DNA of 64,000 nucleotides from Streptomyces curacoi (GCF_001513975.1 NZ_KQ947984.1:124001-188000), one strand, 5' to 3'. Numbered from the stretch's first letter, positions 33,111 through 41,832 are shown. Program-made: numbers and translations. The notes: generated by a model not told the origin, from the sequence alone.

Positions 33111-34361
33111 TCATCGGCCCGATACAGGCAGTGAGCGTGCCACTGATCTGCTATGTAGCTCCCGCCACAAGACCATTGACGACAAAATGCCAGACGGATT
33201 CACCGTGACTCCGTACACGCGCCTCGTTCCAACCGGTGCGATGCTCCTCACCCGGTCCAGCGCCACGGACTCGTCGTAGCCATGCATCTCACTGCGCGCC
33301 GGGACCACGTGTCCAACCGCGTGAGCCACCTTACCCAGCCTGGCTGCTTTGTATCCGATACGCAGGTTCAGAAGTCCAGCAAGATGCACCAAGGCGGTGG
33401 CCCGCGAAACCTCCACAATGTGGATCGGTCGCCGACTCGCGACAACATAGCCATTGATGGAGCGCTCCCCCTTCTGCTGACGGTAAATTTCACGAACCCG
33501 ATTGGCAACGCCAAAGCGCAGAAGGACATCGGAGACTTGCGCCGCCAGCAACGGCGATACGGTGGCGAACTCCATGGAGCCATGTACTGTCCCGCGTGGA
33601 TTGATCCTCTCCCGGACGCAGCCATCAGTATCAACTAGTCCAGAGAGACATCCAAGCCAGAACTCGCTGCTGAGTTCTGTATCTGGTAACGACTTCCTGT
33701 CACACCGCTGCCCCCACACACCGTATCGTCGAAGGCATTCGGTAAGCGGATTGCGATGCCCCACTCGGTATGGGAAGCGCAGACGCACGATGGTTCCCCT
33801 CGGAATCTCACGGACCCCGCATCCGTGCTCCGCAGCAAAGTCTCGCATGAACTGCACTGCGCCATCATGGGGGTCACCATGGAACTCTGGGGTGCAGGAC
33901 GTCGTTCCGCCGTCACCAAGCATCGCGCCCACGAAGTACCCTTCGCGAGCGCTCCCTTCTGTTCCGAAACATGCGGCCACAAGCGGGAACGGTATCCGAT
34001 CGCCAGGGACCAGAGAGTCGGTCCTCTTCCATTCCCATGACTGGCGGCCTGTCCGTCGCTGCGTCACCCAACCCTGGTCAGCCCCCGCCTCAATGATGCG
34101 GCCGGAAACGAATTTGATGCTGTGCACCTCACCTGGGCTTCCGCCGGACCAAGCGCGGGGGACGGATGAGACAAGTTCGCCAACCGAATGGTCCCGCGGA
34201 CCTTGGTTGGCCCCGTATCTAACAGGTCTGGTGTCCCACTCCTTGCTGTACGAAAGCACGGGGAGGCGTCTCGCAACGACTTCCTCAATGGCCCGCACCG
34301 AGCCATCTGGAAGCCACACTCGCGAGCCCTCGGAAAACCCTCCCCGTGGTTCCACGCCCAT
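33111..34361 (-). CDS. Orphan intein-like (Hint) LAGLIDADG homing endonuclease, 3' end frameshifted
   Basis: 416 aa from ATG 34361 (GGAG 7 nt upstream). Residues about 9-30 are an intein block-A-like segment (GFSEGSRVWLPDGSVRAIEEV) but with Gly where an intein has its first Cys/Ser. EVHSIKFVSGRIIEAGADQG and LVPGDRIPF follow. The two endonuclease motifs are YFVGAMLGDGG (about 147) and FWLGCLSGLVDTDGCV (about 240). Block F is DRVRSIAPVGTRRVYGVTVN. Just after it, block G (WHFVVNGLVAGAT then stop at 33151) appears only in another frame, so the frame given here ends in unrelated residues at 33111. Neither splice junction is usable and no host protein flanks it. The stretch has clearly lower G/C than its neighbours, a sign of transfer. 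The endonuclease may still be active. Confidence 0.85.
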   Translation of the reverse strand: MGVEPRGGFSEGSRVWLPDGSVRAIEEVVARRLPVLSYSKEWDTRPVRYGANQGPRDHSVGELVSSVPRAWSGGSPGEVHSIKFVSGRIIEAGADQGWVTQRRTGRQSWEWKRTDSLVPGDRIPFPLVAACFGTEGSAREGYFVGAMLGDGGTTSCTPEFHGDPHDGAVQFMRDFAAEHGCGVREIPRGTIVRLRFPYRVGHRNPLTECLRRYGVWGQRCDRKSLPDTELSSEFWLGCLSGLVDTDGCVRERINPRGTVHGSMEFATVSPLLAAQVSDVLLRFGVANRVREIYRQQKGERSINGYVVASRRPIHIVEVSRATALVHLAGLLNLRIGYKAARLGKVAHAVGHVVPARSEMHGYDESVALDRVRSIAPVGTRRVYGVTVNPSGILSSMVLWRELHSRSVARSLPVSGR

Positions 34362-34469
34362 GGATTCTCCGCGCCTCGTTCGGAAAGTGTTTCGATGAAT
34401 GAACGCTATTCCGATGCAGCGAGGCACTCAGGTAAACCGATCAATGTCACCCGATCGGAGTATCCGGAT

Positions 34470-35924
34470 CTATGATCGCCGCTGCCGCTTCCATGGCCCG
34501 GTGATGGCAAACATGATGCCCGGGTCCTGGATGCAGGCGTAGAGGGTCCTGCCGTCGGGAGAGAAGGTGACTCCGGCGAACTCGCTGTATTCGGGCTCGT
34601 CTTCGGTGCCGACGTTGAGGTCGTTGCGGGCGATGGGGTACGTACGGCCGCTGTCCGTCGCGCCGAAGAGGTGCGAGACGCCCTCGCCGTCCTCGGCGAG
34701 GATGATGCCGCCGTACGGGGAGACGGTGATGTTGTCGGGCCCGTCGAAGGCGCCGTCGACGGAGGGGTCGGGGTTGACGCCGAGCAGGACCTTGAGCGTC
34801 AGGGTTCGGCGCTTGGGGTCGTAGAACCAGACCTGGCCGTCGTGCGCGGCGCCGGGGCTCTCCTCACGGGCGTAGGAGGAGACGAGGTACGCGCCGCCGT
34901 CGCCCCACCACATGCCCTCCAGCTTGCGGGCGCGGGTGACCTCACCGGCGCCGAACTGCCTGCGCACGGCGACGGTCCTGGCGTCGCGGTCGGGGACGTC
35001 CACCCAGTCGACGCCGTAGACGGTGCCGATCTTCGTGGCGCGGGAGAGGTCGTCGACGAACTTGCCGCCGGAGTCGAAGCACTTGGGGGCCTGCAGGACG
35101 CCCGCGTCGTCGGCGAGGGTGCGGAATTTGCCGCGGCCGTGCTCGAAGCCCTTCGGCGGGGTCCAGCGGAAGAACAGGCCGTTGGGCGAGGCCGCGTCCT
35201 CGGTGAGGTAGGCGTGGCCGCGCTTGGGGTCGATGACGACGGCCTCGTGGTCGTAGCGGCCGAAGAACTTCAGCGGCTTGGGGTCGCGGTTGGCGCGCCG
35301 GTCGACGGGGTCGACCTCGAAGACGTAGCCGTGGTCCTTGGTCATGCCGTTGGTGCCGGCCTTGTCGGAGTTCTCCTCGCAGGTGAGCCAGGTGCCCCAG
35401 GGGGTGCGGCCGCCCGCGCAGTTGGTGGAGGTGCCGGCGATGCCGACCCACTCGGCGACCCGGCCGTCGGGGCGCACCTCGACGACCGTGCAGCCGCCGG
35501 ATGCGGCCGGGTCGTAGACCAGCCCCTCGATGAGCGGGACCGGGTGCTTCCAGTTGGCGCGTGGCCCCTTCAGCTCGTGGTTGTTGACGAGGAGGGTGGT
35601 GCCGCGCGGGCCGTCGAAGGCGGCCGTGCCGTCGTGGTTGGAGGGGGTGAACTCGCCCGACTCCAGCTTGGTTGTGCCGCTGTGGGTGATGACGCGGTAT
35701 CTGAACCCGGCTGGCAGCGCGAGGATGCCCTTGGGGTCGGGGATCAGGGGTCCGTAGCCGACGCCGCCACCGTAGGCGTCCGCGGACTCCTCGCTCGCGG
35801 TCTCGGCCTCTGTGGACGCGAGCGCGTTCGGCGCGGTGCCGAGCACGCCGGCACTGCCCGCCAGCGCGACACCGGCCCCGGTGATCGCGGAGTTTCTGGC
35901 GAAGTCCCTGCGGGTGAGCGACAT
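34470..35924 (-). CDS. phoX: Secreted PhoX-type alkaline phosphatase
   Basis: 484 aa from ATG 35924, with AGGAGA upstream; the open frame to 36080 is not used. Tat signal SLTRRDFARNSAITGAG. The mature protein is a DUF839/PhoX beta-propeller: LVNNHELKGPRANWKHP, AGGRTPWGTWLTCEEN (typical CEEN metal site), KHGYVFEVDP-like block, YDHEAVVIDP, TEDAASPNGLFFRW, MWWGDGGAYLVSS and DGPDNITVSPYGG. It releases phosphate from organic esters outside the cell with Ca/Fe cofactors. A PHO box lies 69-90 bp upstream. Confidence 0.92.
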   Translation of the reverse strand: MSLTRRDFARNSAITGAGVALAGSAGVLGTAPNALASTEAETASEESADAYGGGVGYGPLIPDPKGILALPAGFRYRVITHSGTTKLESGEFTPSNHDGTAAFDGPRGTTLLVNNHELKGPRANWKHPVPLIEGLVYDPAASGGCTVVEVRPDGRVAEWVGIAGTSTNCAGGRTPWGTWLTCEENSDKAGTNGMTKDHGYVFEVDPVDRRANRDPKPLKFFGRYDHEAVVIDPKRGHAYLTEDAASPNGLFFRWTPPKGFEHGRGKFRTLADDAGVLQAPKCFDSGGKFVDDLSRATKIGTVYGVDWVDVPDRDARTVAVRRQFGAGEVTRARKLEGMWWGDGGAYLVSSYAREESPGAAHDGQVWFYDPKRRTLTLKVLLGVNPDPSVDGAFDGPDNITVSPYGGIILAEDGEGVSHLFGATDSGRTYPIARNDLNVGTEDEPEYSEFAGVTFSPDGRTLYACIQDPGIMFAITGPWKRQRRS

Positions 35925-35992
35925 GGTGTCTCCTGTGACAGTGGGTGCGCCGTGGAGGGTGGCGGACTGCGGGACGGCGCAACGGTCCCGCC

Positions 35993-36014
35993 CATGTCTG
36001 AACACCAGTTGAAC
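35993..36014 (-). promoter_or_regulatory. PHO box (PhoP-binding direct repeat) upstream of phoX
   Basis: On the minus strand two 11-nt units follow each other: GTTCAACTGGT and GTTCAGACATG. Both begin with the conserved GTTCA of Streptomyces PhoP sites. Position 69-90 bp before the phoX ATG suits activation during phosphate starvation. Confidence 0.7.
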
Positions 36015-36016
36015 AA

Positions 36017-36092
36017 CGCCCCAAGGGGCGCGGGACTGTATCCATATGCGGCTCCGCCGCGTGGGCGCGACCAGCCACACTCAGCCCGCACC
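36017..36092. repeat. Dispersed Streptomyces intergenic repeat, copy B
   Basis: Starts with palindrome CGCCCCAAGGGGCG and then shares CATATGCGGCT and CCGCCGCGTGGGCGCGACC with copy A at 4765. It lies between the PHO box and the stop of the next upstream gene, acting perhaps as a terminator for the latter. Confidence 0.75.
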
Positions 36093-36104
36093 CGCAAGCC
36101 GAGA

Positions 36105-37541
36105 TCAACCCCCCTGCTGCGACCGCGCCTTGAACGCGGCCTTCCGTGCTTCCTTCGCGATCTTCTTGTCCGGATGCAACCGCCCCATGGCCTCCAGCAC
36201 ATCCGCCGTCGCCGGATGATCCACCCGCCACGCCGCCGCGAAGAACCCGCTGTGCTGCGCGGCCAGGCCCTGCACCAGCGCCCTCAGTTCGTCCGAGTTG
36301 CCCTCGGCCGCCAGCTGGGCGGCGACCGTGTCGACGGTCAGCCAGAACACGAGGTCCTGGGACGGCGCGGGTACGTCGGCGGCGCCCGCCTCGGTCAGCC
36401 ACACCCGGGCCAGCCCGCCCAGCTCCGGATCGTCGAGGACCTCCCGCAGCGCGGGCTCGGCCTCCGCACCGACCAGGGACAGCGCCTGCTGGCAGCGCAG
36501 CCGCCGCAGCGGCGCACCGGCGTCCAGACCTCGGGCGGCGGCGAGCAACTCCCGTGCGGCGGCGAGGGGTTCGCGCCGGGCCAGCCACTGCTCGGTCTCG
36601 GCCTGGGCGGCGTACTGCGGGAACGTGGCCGTCCCGTCGAGCAGCGCGTCGGCGCCCTTGTCGGCGAGGTCGCCGACCGCGGGCGCCTCGATGCCGGCCT
36701 CCAGCAGCCGCGAGCGCAGCCCGTACAGCCCGAGCGGGGTCAGCCGCACCATGCCGTAGCGCGACACGTCGGCGTCGTCGATACCGGCCGGCGGTTCCTC
36801 GGCGGCGCCCTCGGCGTCCGCCATCAGCGCCTCGTCCACCGGCTGGTACTCCACCAGCCCGACCGGCTCCAGCAGCCGGAACTGGTCGTCCAGGCGCATC
36901 ATCGCGTCGGACACCTGCTCCAGCACGTCGTTCGTGGGCTCGCCCATGTCGCTGGGCACGATCATCGACGCGGCGAGGGCGGGCAGCGGTACCGGTCCGT
37001 CGCCCGGCCCGTCCTCGCTGACGGTCAGCAGGTACAGGTTCCCGAGCACGCCGTCGAGGAACTCCGCCTCGGCCTCCGGGTCCCAGTCCAGCGTGGAGAG
37101 GTCCACCTCGCCGCCCGCGTCCATGGCGTCGACCAGGTCGTCGAGGTCGGGCACGCTCGCGTCGGCGAGCACCGTCTCCAGCGCGCCCAGCCACACCCCG
37201 AGCACGTCCTGCGGCGAACCGCCGGTCAGCAGCGCCAGTTCCGCGCCGGGCGCGACCGTGCCCGCCTCCTCGTCGACGACCTCGACCAGCCCGGTGCCGA
37301 CGGCCACCCGCCAGGCCTCGCTGGCGTACGCGGCGGCGTCGTCCCCGCTCAGCCCGAGCACTTCGGCGGCCGCGGGCAGTTGCTCGTCGACCAGGCCGCC
37401 GCCGGCGTCGACCCGGGTGTCGGGGCCGGCCCAGCGGGCCAGCCGCGCGGCCCGGGAGAGCAACGGCGTGGACAGCGCGTCCCGCGCCAGCTCCGCTTCG
37501 GGGTGCAGCCGCACCGGCGGCAGGGGGGAGCTGTCTGACAT
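36105..37541 (-). CDS. Conserved hypothetical acidic protein
   Basis: 478 aa, very rich in Ala, Leu, Asp and Glu, with no signal or membrane segment. Contains helical repeat-like stretches (WLARREPLAAARELLAAARG, AEPALREVLDDPELGG) suggestive of HEAT-like repeats, and a Lys/Arg-rich C-terminus (KKIAKEARKAAFKARSQQ). I recognise it as a protein type common in Streptomyces but know no function. Stands alone; upstream is the nuclease control region in the opposite direction. Confidence 0.8.
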   Translation of the reverse strand: MSDSSPLPPVRLHPEAELARDALSTPLLSRAARLARWAGPDTRVDAGGGLVDEQLPAAAEVLGLSGDDAAAYASEAWRVAVGTGLVEVVDEEAGTVAPGAELALLTGGSPQDVLGVWLGALETVLADASVPDLDDLVDAMDAGGEVDLSTLDWDPEAEAEFLDGVLGNLYLLTVSEDGPGDGPVPLPALAASMIVPSDMGEPTNDVLEQVSDAMMRLDDQFRLLEPVGLVEYQPVDEALMADAEGAAEEPPAGIDDADVSRYGMVRLTPLGLYGLRSRLLEAGIEAPAVGDLADKGADALLDGTATFPQYAAQAETEQWLARREPLAAARELLAAARGLDAGAPLRRLRCQQALSLVGAEAEPALREVLDDPELGGLARVWLTEAGAADVPAPSQDLVFWLTVDTVAAQLAAEGNSDELRALVQGLAAQHSGFFAAAWRVDHPATADVLEAMGRLHPDKKIAKEARKAAFKARSQQGG

Positions 37542-37688
37542 CGGTTGGTTCTCCTAGCACGCTCTGCAGGGCCGTACGCATCACGGCTCAGCCGCATACA
37601 CATCACGGCTCAGCCGCTCAGCCTAGACGGATTTCCACCCATGCCGCCCGGTTCATCTCTCCGTCAGGAGCCGTACATGGCCGAAACC

Positions 37689-37769
37689 TTGACAAGTGGC
37701 CTGACCAGGCACGAGATTACGCGCGTAGAAACTTGGCGGACATGTGTTCACTGTATTTTCTACGCGCGT
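37689..37769 (+). promoter_or_regulatory. Promoter and 13-bp inverted repeat before the secreted nuclease gene
   Basis: TTGACA (37689-37694), 18-bp spacer, GAGATT (37713-37718). Directly after the -10 begins ACGCGCGTAGAAA (37719-37731), whose exact reverse complement TTTCTACGCGCGT lies at 37757-37769. The repeat covers the start-site region, so it is either an operator or a 5' leader hairpin with a 25-nt loop. This is the content of the 309-bp interval 37542-37850; nothing else was seen in it. Confidence 0.5.
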
Positions 37770-37850
37770 TGCCGCCCCACCGGCCGCGACTCCCGTGTTC
37801 CGAGCTCCACCCTCGTCCCGGCACCCACGCACGTCCCCGGAGGGATCCCG

Positions 37851-39677
37851 TTGCCGAGCAAGAAGTCCGCGCGTCTCGCCGCGCTCACCGTCGCCGCCGT
37901 CTGTTCCGCGGCGTCCACCGTCGTCCTCACCGCCCCCGCGCACGCGGACTCCGTGCGCATCCATGACATCCAGGGCAGCACCCGAATATCACCGTACGCC
38001 GGGAAGCAGGTCACGGATGTGGCCGGAATCGTCACCGGCGTACGTACCTACGGCTCGTCCAGAGGCTTCTGGATCCAGGACCCGGACGCGGACGCGGACC
38101 CGGCCACCAGCGAGGGTGTCTTCGTCTTCACCAGCTCCGTCCCGAAGGTCGCCGTCGGCGACTCGGTCCTGGTCTCGGGCACGGTCGCCGAGTACGTCCC
38201 GGGCGGCGCCTCCTCCGGCAACCAGTCGCTGACCGAGATCACGCGTCCGACGGTCACCGTCGTCTCCAGCGGCAACGCCGTCCCGGCCGCGACGGTCGTC
38301 GACGAGGACTCGGTGCCGGACGAGTACACCGCGGCCGGCGACGCCGCCGCGAACGGCTCGATCAACGGTCTGACGCTCCAGCCGGCGAAGTACGCCCTGG
38401 ACCACTACGAGTCCCTGGAGGGCATGAACGTCCGGGTCGCCGACGCCCGGGTGGTGACCGCGACCGACGACTTCAACGAGCTCTGGGTCACGGTGAAGCC
38501 GTGGGAGCACCGCAACCGCCGCGGCGGCACGGTCTACGGCTCCTACGACTCCCAGAACACCGGCCGCCTGCAGATCCAGTCGCTCGGCAAGGCCGCCGAC
38601 TTCCCGGCCGCGAACGTCGGTGACACCCTCGCCGGCCCCACCACGGGCCCGCTGGACTACACCCAGTTCGGCGGCTACACCCTCGTCGCGAGCGAGCTCG
38701 GCACGCTCAAGAGCGGCGATCTCAAGCGGGAGACCACGCAGAAGCAGGGGCGCGGCGAGCTCGCCGTGGCGACGTACAACGTCGAGAACCTCGACCCGTC
38801 CGACGGCACGTTCGCCGCGCACGCCGCCGCGATCGTGAACAACCTCCAGTCGCCCGACATCGTGTCCCTGGAGGAGATCCAGGACAACAACGGCGCGACG
38901 AACGACGGTACGGTCGCCGCCGACCGGACGATGCAGAAGCTGATCGACGCGATCGTGGCCGCGGGCGGCCCGACGTACGACTGGCGCTCCATCGACCCGG
39001 TGAACAACGCCGACGGCGGTCAGCCGGGCGGCAACATCCGCCAGGTCTTCCTGTTCAACCCCGAGCGGGTCTCCTTCACCGACCGCGCGGGCGGCGACGC
39101 CGCGACGGCGGCCGGCGTGACCAAGGTGAACGGCAAGGCGGCGCTGACGGTCTCCCCCGGCCGTGTCGACCCGGCGGACGAGGCCTGGGCCAACAGCCGC
39201 AAGCCGCTGGTCGGCGAGTTCGTCTTCCGCGGCAAGACGGTCTTCGTGATCGCCAACCACTTCGCCTCCAAGGGCGGCGACCAGTCGCTGCACGCGCAGT
39301 ACCAGCCGCCGGTGCGCAGCTCGGAGACCCAGCGCCACCTCCAGGCGACCTCGGTCAACGCCTTCGTCAAGGACATCCTGGCCGTCCAGAAGAACGCGGA
39401 CGTCGTCACGCTCGGCGACATCAACGACTTCGAGTTCTCCGGCACCGCCGAGCGGCTGGAGGACGGCGGCGCGCTGTGGTCGGCGATCAAGTCGCTGCCG
39501 AGGAGCGAGCGCTACTCGTACGTCTACCAGGGCAACGCCCAGACGCTGGACCAGATCCTGATCAGCCCGTCGATCCGGAAGTCCTGCGACTTCGAGTACG
39601 ACAGCGTGCACATCAACTCGGAGTTCAACGACCAGATCAGCGACCACGACCCGCAGGTGCTGCGGTTCCGGCCGTAG
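37851..39677 (+). CDS. Secreted endonuclease/exonuclease/phosphatase-family nuclease
   Basis: 608 aa from TTG 37851, chosen because GGAGGG lies 6 nt upstream and a signal peptide (ending APAHA|DS) begins there; the frame is open back to 37545. Residues about 35-290 contain an OB-fold-type region (GIVTGVRTYGSSRGFWIQDP). The EEP catalytic domain starts at about 300: VATYNVENLDP, IVSLEEIQDN (catalytic Glu), VIANHFASKGGD (His), VVTLGDINDFE (Asp), SDHDPQVLRF (terminal His). Acts outside the cell on DNA or RNA, probably for nutrient salvage. The nearby phoX fits a phosphate-scavenging theme. Confidence 0.92.
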   Translation: MPSKKSARLAALTVAAVCSAASTVVLTAPAHADSVRIHDIQGSTRISPYAGKQVTDVAGIVTGVRTYGSSRGFWIQDPDADADPATSEGVFVFTSSVPKVAVGDSVLVSGTVAEYVPGGASSGNQSLTEITRPTVTVVSSGNAVPAATVVDEDSVPDEYTAAGDAAANGSINGLTLQPAKYALDHYESLEGMNVRVADARVVTATDDFNELWVTVKPWEHRNRRGGTVYGSYDSQNTGRLQIQSLGKAADFPAANVGDTLAGPTTGPLDYTQFGGYTLVASELGTLKSGDLKRETTQKQGRGELAVATYNVENLDPSDGTFAAHAAAIVNNLQSPDIVSLEEIQDNNGATNDGTVAADRTMQKLIDAIVAAGGPTYDWRSIDPVNNADGGQPGGNIRQVFLFNPERVSFTDRAGGDAATAAGVTKVNGKAALTVSPGRVDPADEAWANSRKPLVGEFVFRGKTVFVIANHFASKGGDQSLHAQYQPPVRSSETQRHLQATSVNAFVKDILAVQKNADVVTLGDINDFEFSGTAERLEDGGALWSAIKSLPRSERYSYVYQGNAQTLDQILISPSIRKSCDFEYDSVHINSEFNDQISDHDPQVLRFRP

Positions 39678-39690
39678 CCTCCGGTGTGTG

Positions 39691-40431
39691 TCAGGGCCGG
39701 CTGAACACGCCGTTCAGCCAGCCCTTCCACGCGGCTTCGTCCGCCTCGGCGTCGGCGTCCGGCGCGAAGTCGTGGACGCTGACGCCGACGACGTAACCCC
39801 AGTGGTTGCGCCCGAAGACGCGGATCAGGGCGTCGTCGGTGCGCAGGCCGATGAAGTAGGGGTCGCGGTAGTCGACGACCGCGTCCAGGGCCTTCCCGCC
39901 GGGCCCCTGGACGCTCACCCTGGCTCCTTCGGCCGTGTCGTCCGCCAGACCGAGGGCCCTGCCGACGGTGGCGAGGGCGTCGGGGGTGCCGGAGGCCTCG
40001 GGCCCGTCGAAGGTGGTGAAGGCGACGGGGCGGCCGGCGAAGTGGGTCAGGTACTGGCTCAGGGTGTGCAGATAGAAGTCGGTGTGCTTGCTGGCGCCGT
40101 CGTACTGGTTGTCCCAGTCGTCGACGAAGATCCCGCTGTGCACGTACCGCACCCAGGCGCGCCGGCCGTCGTCGCGTGGCTCGATGGTGTAGTCGAGCTG
40201 GTTGAGGGTCTGCTCGGAGATGCCCTCGACGTCCTCGACGCGGTTGGTGTAGCGGTGCGGCGGGTCCCAGGCGAGGATCGTGGACCCGAAGGGCCCCTTG
40301 CCGCCCTCGCGCGGCTCGGGGGGCTCCATCGGCCACAGCCAGCCGCCGGTTCCCTCGGTGATCGCCTCCCAGACCTGCTCGGGCGTGGCGTCGACCTCGA
40401 TCTCGCGGGCGATCTCGAATTCCTTGGACAT
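39691..40431 (-). CDS. SRPBCC (AHSA1-like) domain protein
   Basis: 246 aa. EIAREIEVDATPEQVWEAITEGTGGWLWP is the classical AHSA1/START-like beginning, and PHRYTNRVEDVEGISEQTLNQLDY is inside the ligand-cavity fold. Soluble; binds a hydrophobic ligand or acts as a co-chaperone-type partner. Sixteen bp downstream of an HTH regulator gene, so the pair probably works together. Confidence 0.87.
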   Translation of the reverse strand: MSKEFEIAREIEVDATPEQVWEAITEGTGGWLWPMEPPEPREGGKGPFGSTILAWDPPHRYTNRVEDVEGISEQTLNQLDYTIEPRDDGRRAWVRYVHSGIFVDDWDNQYDGASKHTDFYLHTLSQYLTHFAGRPVAFTTFDGPEASGTPDALATVGRALGLADDTAEGARVSVQGPGGKALDAVVDYRDPYFIGLRTDDALIRVFGRNHWGYVVGVSVHDFAPDADAEADEAAWKGWLNGVFSRP

Positions 40432-40447
40432 GGTGGACTCCTGAGTA

Positions 40448-41068
40448 CTACTGCTGCTGCTGCTCCAGCTGCGGGGCGGACTGCTGGTCCTTGACCGTGG
40501 GATGGACGGCGACGACGATCCGGTGGTCCCGGCCGCCCTCGGCGTCGGGCGCGTCGTACTTGTGGATCAGCGCGCTCACACCCGCCGTCAACTCCTGGAC
40601 GAAGGCGGCGCGGTCGGCGGCCGAGGCGAAGCGGACTTCGCCGTCCAACGCGTAGGTCGCCAGCCGCTTGCGGGCCTTCGTCGCGCCGGTGATCAGCGAG
40701 CCGACGTCCCGGACCAGCCGGGCGCCGAGTGCGAGCAGCCAGCGGGCGGAGAGCTGGTCGCGGAAGCGGTCCGGGTCCGGCTGCACGGAGGCGAGCGCGA
40801 GCGGTGAGATCACGTACGAGGCGGCGGTCGCCCGCATCAGCCGCTCGGTGACGTTGCCCTTGCGGCGCTCGTCGGCCAGCTCGACCAGCCCGTGCCGCTC
40901 CAGCGCCTTGAGGTGGTAGTTCACCTTCTGCCTGGGCAGCCCGACCTGGCCGGCCAGCATGGCGGCCGACGCCGGGCCAGCCGCCAGCTCGGCGAGCAGC
41001 CGGGCCCTTATGGGGTCCAGGGAGACGGCTGCGGCCTCGGGGTCCTCGATCACGGTGACGTCCAGCAT
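40448..41068 (-). CDS. ArsR-like winged-helix regulator
   Basis: 206 aa from ATG 41068. The DNA-binding part is MLAGQVGLPRQKVNYHLKAL with ERHGLVELADERR as the wing. The tail ends in a run of glutamines (LEQQQQ). The second half (ALASVQPDPDRFRDQLSARW) is helical and of unknown ligand. Pairs with the SRPBCC gene, a common regulator-effector arrangement. Confidence 0.87.
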   Translation of the reverse strand: MLDVTVIEDPEAAAVSLDPIRARLLAELAAGPASAAMLAGQVGLPRQKVNYHLKALERHGLVELADERRKGNVTERLMRATAASYVISPLALASVQPDPDRFRDQLSARWLLALGARLVRDVGSLITGATKARKRLATYALDGEVRFASAADRAAFVQELTAGVSALIHKYDAPDAEGGRDHRIVVAVHPTVKDQQSAPQLEQQQQ

Positions 41069-41127
41069 GGATCCACCGTCCCACCGAAAACTTTTTTTGT
41101 CCAGACGGTTCCAATTTTCGGTACGGC

Positions 41128-41832
41128 TCAGTCGGGGGCGAGGCCGAGGGCGTAGTCGTACCGGCTGACCGAGCCAGTGCTCTTGAGGCCCGGCCAGGTC
41201 TGGACGCGGTGCCACAGCTCCGTCGCCGAGCCGATGCCGTCGCCCGGCGCGGCGAGGGCGTCGATGTGGGCCTGGGCGCTCTCCCACTCGGCGTAGTTGA
41301 GGACGCGGGTGCCGTCGGTGCTGAGGTGGAAGTGGGCGGAGATGCCGCCCGGGTGGGGGGTGGGCTCGCTCTCCAGCGCCTCGAAGACGGCATCGACCCA
41401 GGCGCGCTGCCGGTCGGGGTCGGGGCCCTCGAACTCGACGTCGACGATCACGATGCAGCCGGGGACGCGCGTGTCGCCCTCGCGGGCGCCGCTGCGGTAG
41501 TGCCGGTACCGGCCGAGCCACAGCCGCTCGATGCCGGGTACGGCGGTGTCGATCTCGTCGACGCGCTCCTGCCGGTGGACCTTGACGAAGGCCTCGTAGG
41601 CCTGCTCGCTCCGCCACTGCGAGTAGTGGAGGAGGGTGGTGGAGTCCTGGCCGGTGTAGACGTAGTAGCCGAGCAGATCGTCGGTGGGCCAGGGGCGGCG
41701 CTCCCAGGTGCCGGCGATCGCCTCGACGGTCTGCTTCTGGCTCAGGGCGTCACCGACCCGCCAGGTGCTGAAGAAGGGGGCGCCGACCTCGGGGCGGGCG
41801 AGGTCGGGGTGGGCGTCGGTGCGACGGGCCAT
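41128..41832 (-). CDS. Antibiotic-biosynthesis-monooxygenase-fold (ABM) protein, two domains
   Basis: 234 aa from ATG 41832, with GGAGG upstream. Two ferredoxin-like alpha/beta barrels: LLGYYVYTGQDSTTLLHYSQW (about 55-75) and GISAHFHLSTDGTRVLNYAEW (about 165-185). Both repeat the ABM pattern of strand, helix, YAEW/YSQW. Such proteins bind or oxidise small hydrophobic molecules without a cofactor; the role here is unknown. Confidence 0.82.
   Translation of the reverse strand: MARRTDAHPDLARPEVGAPFFSTWRVGDALSQKQTVEAIAGTWERRPWPTDDLLGYYVYTGQDSTTLLHYSQWRSEQAYEAFVKVHRQERVDEIDTAVPGIERLWLGRYRHYRSGAREGDTRVPGCIVIVDVEFEGPDPDRQRAWVDAVFEALESEPTPHPGGISAHFHLSTDGTRVLNYAEWESAQAHIDALAAPGDGIGSATELWHRVQTWPGLKSTGSVSRYDYALGLAPD

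Noticed and set aside
34671..37538. 955-codon plus-strand frame over phoX and the hypothetical gene
   Set aside because: Composition is Arg/Gly/Val low complexity and it lies opposite two genes with start sites and, for phoX, a recognised family.
37651..37672. GTTCATCTCTC followed by CGTCAGGAGCC as a PHO box for the nuclease gene
   Set aside because: Only the first 11-nt unit fits; the second keeps four of five core bases at best. Not strong enough without a PhoP binding test.
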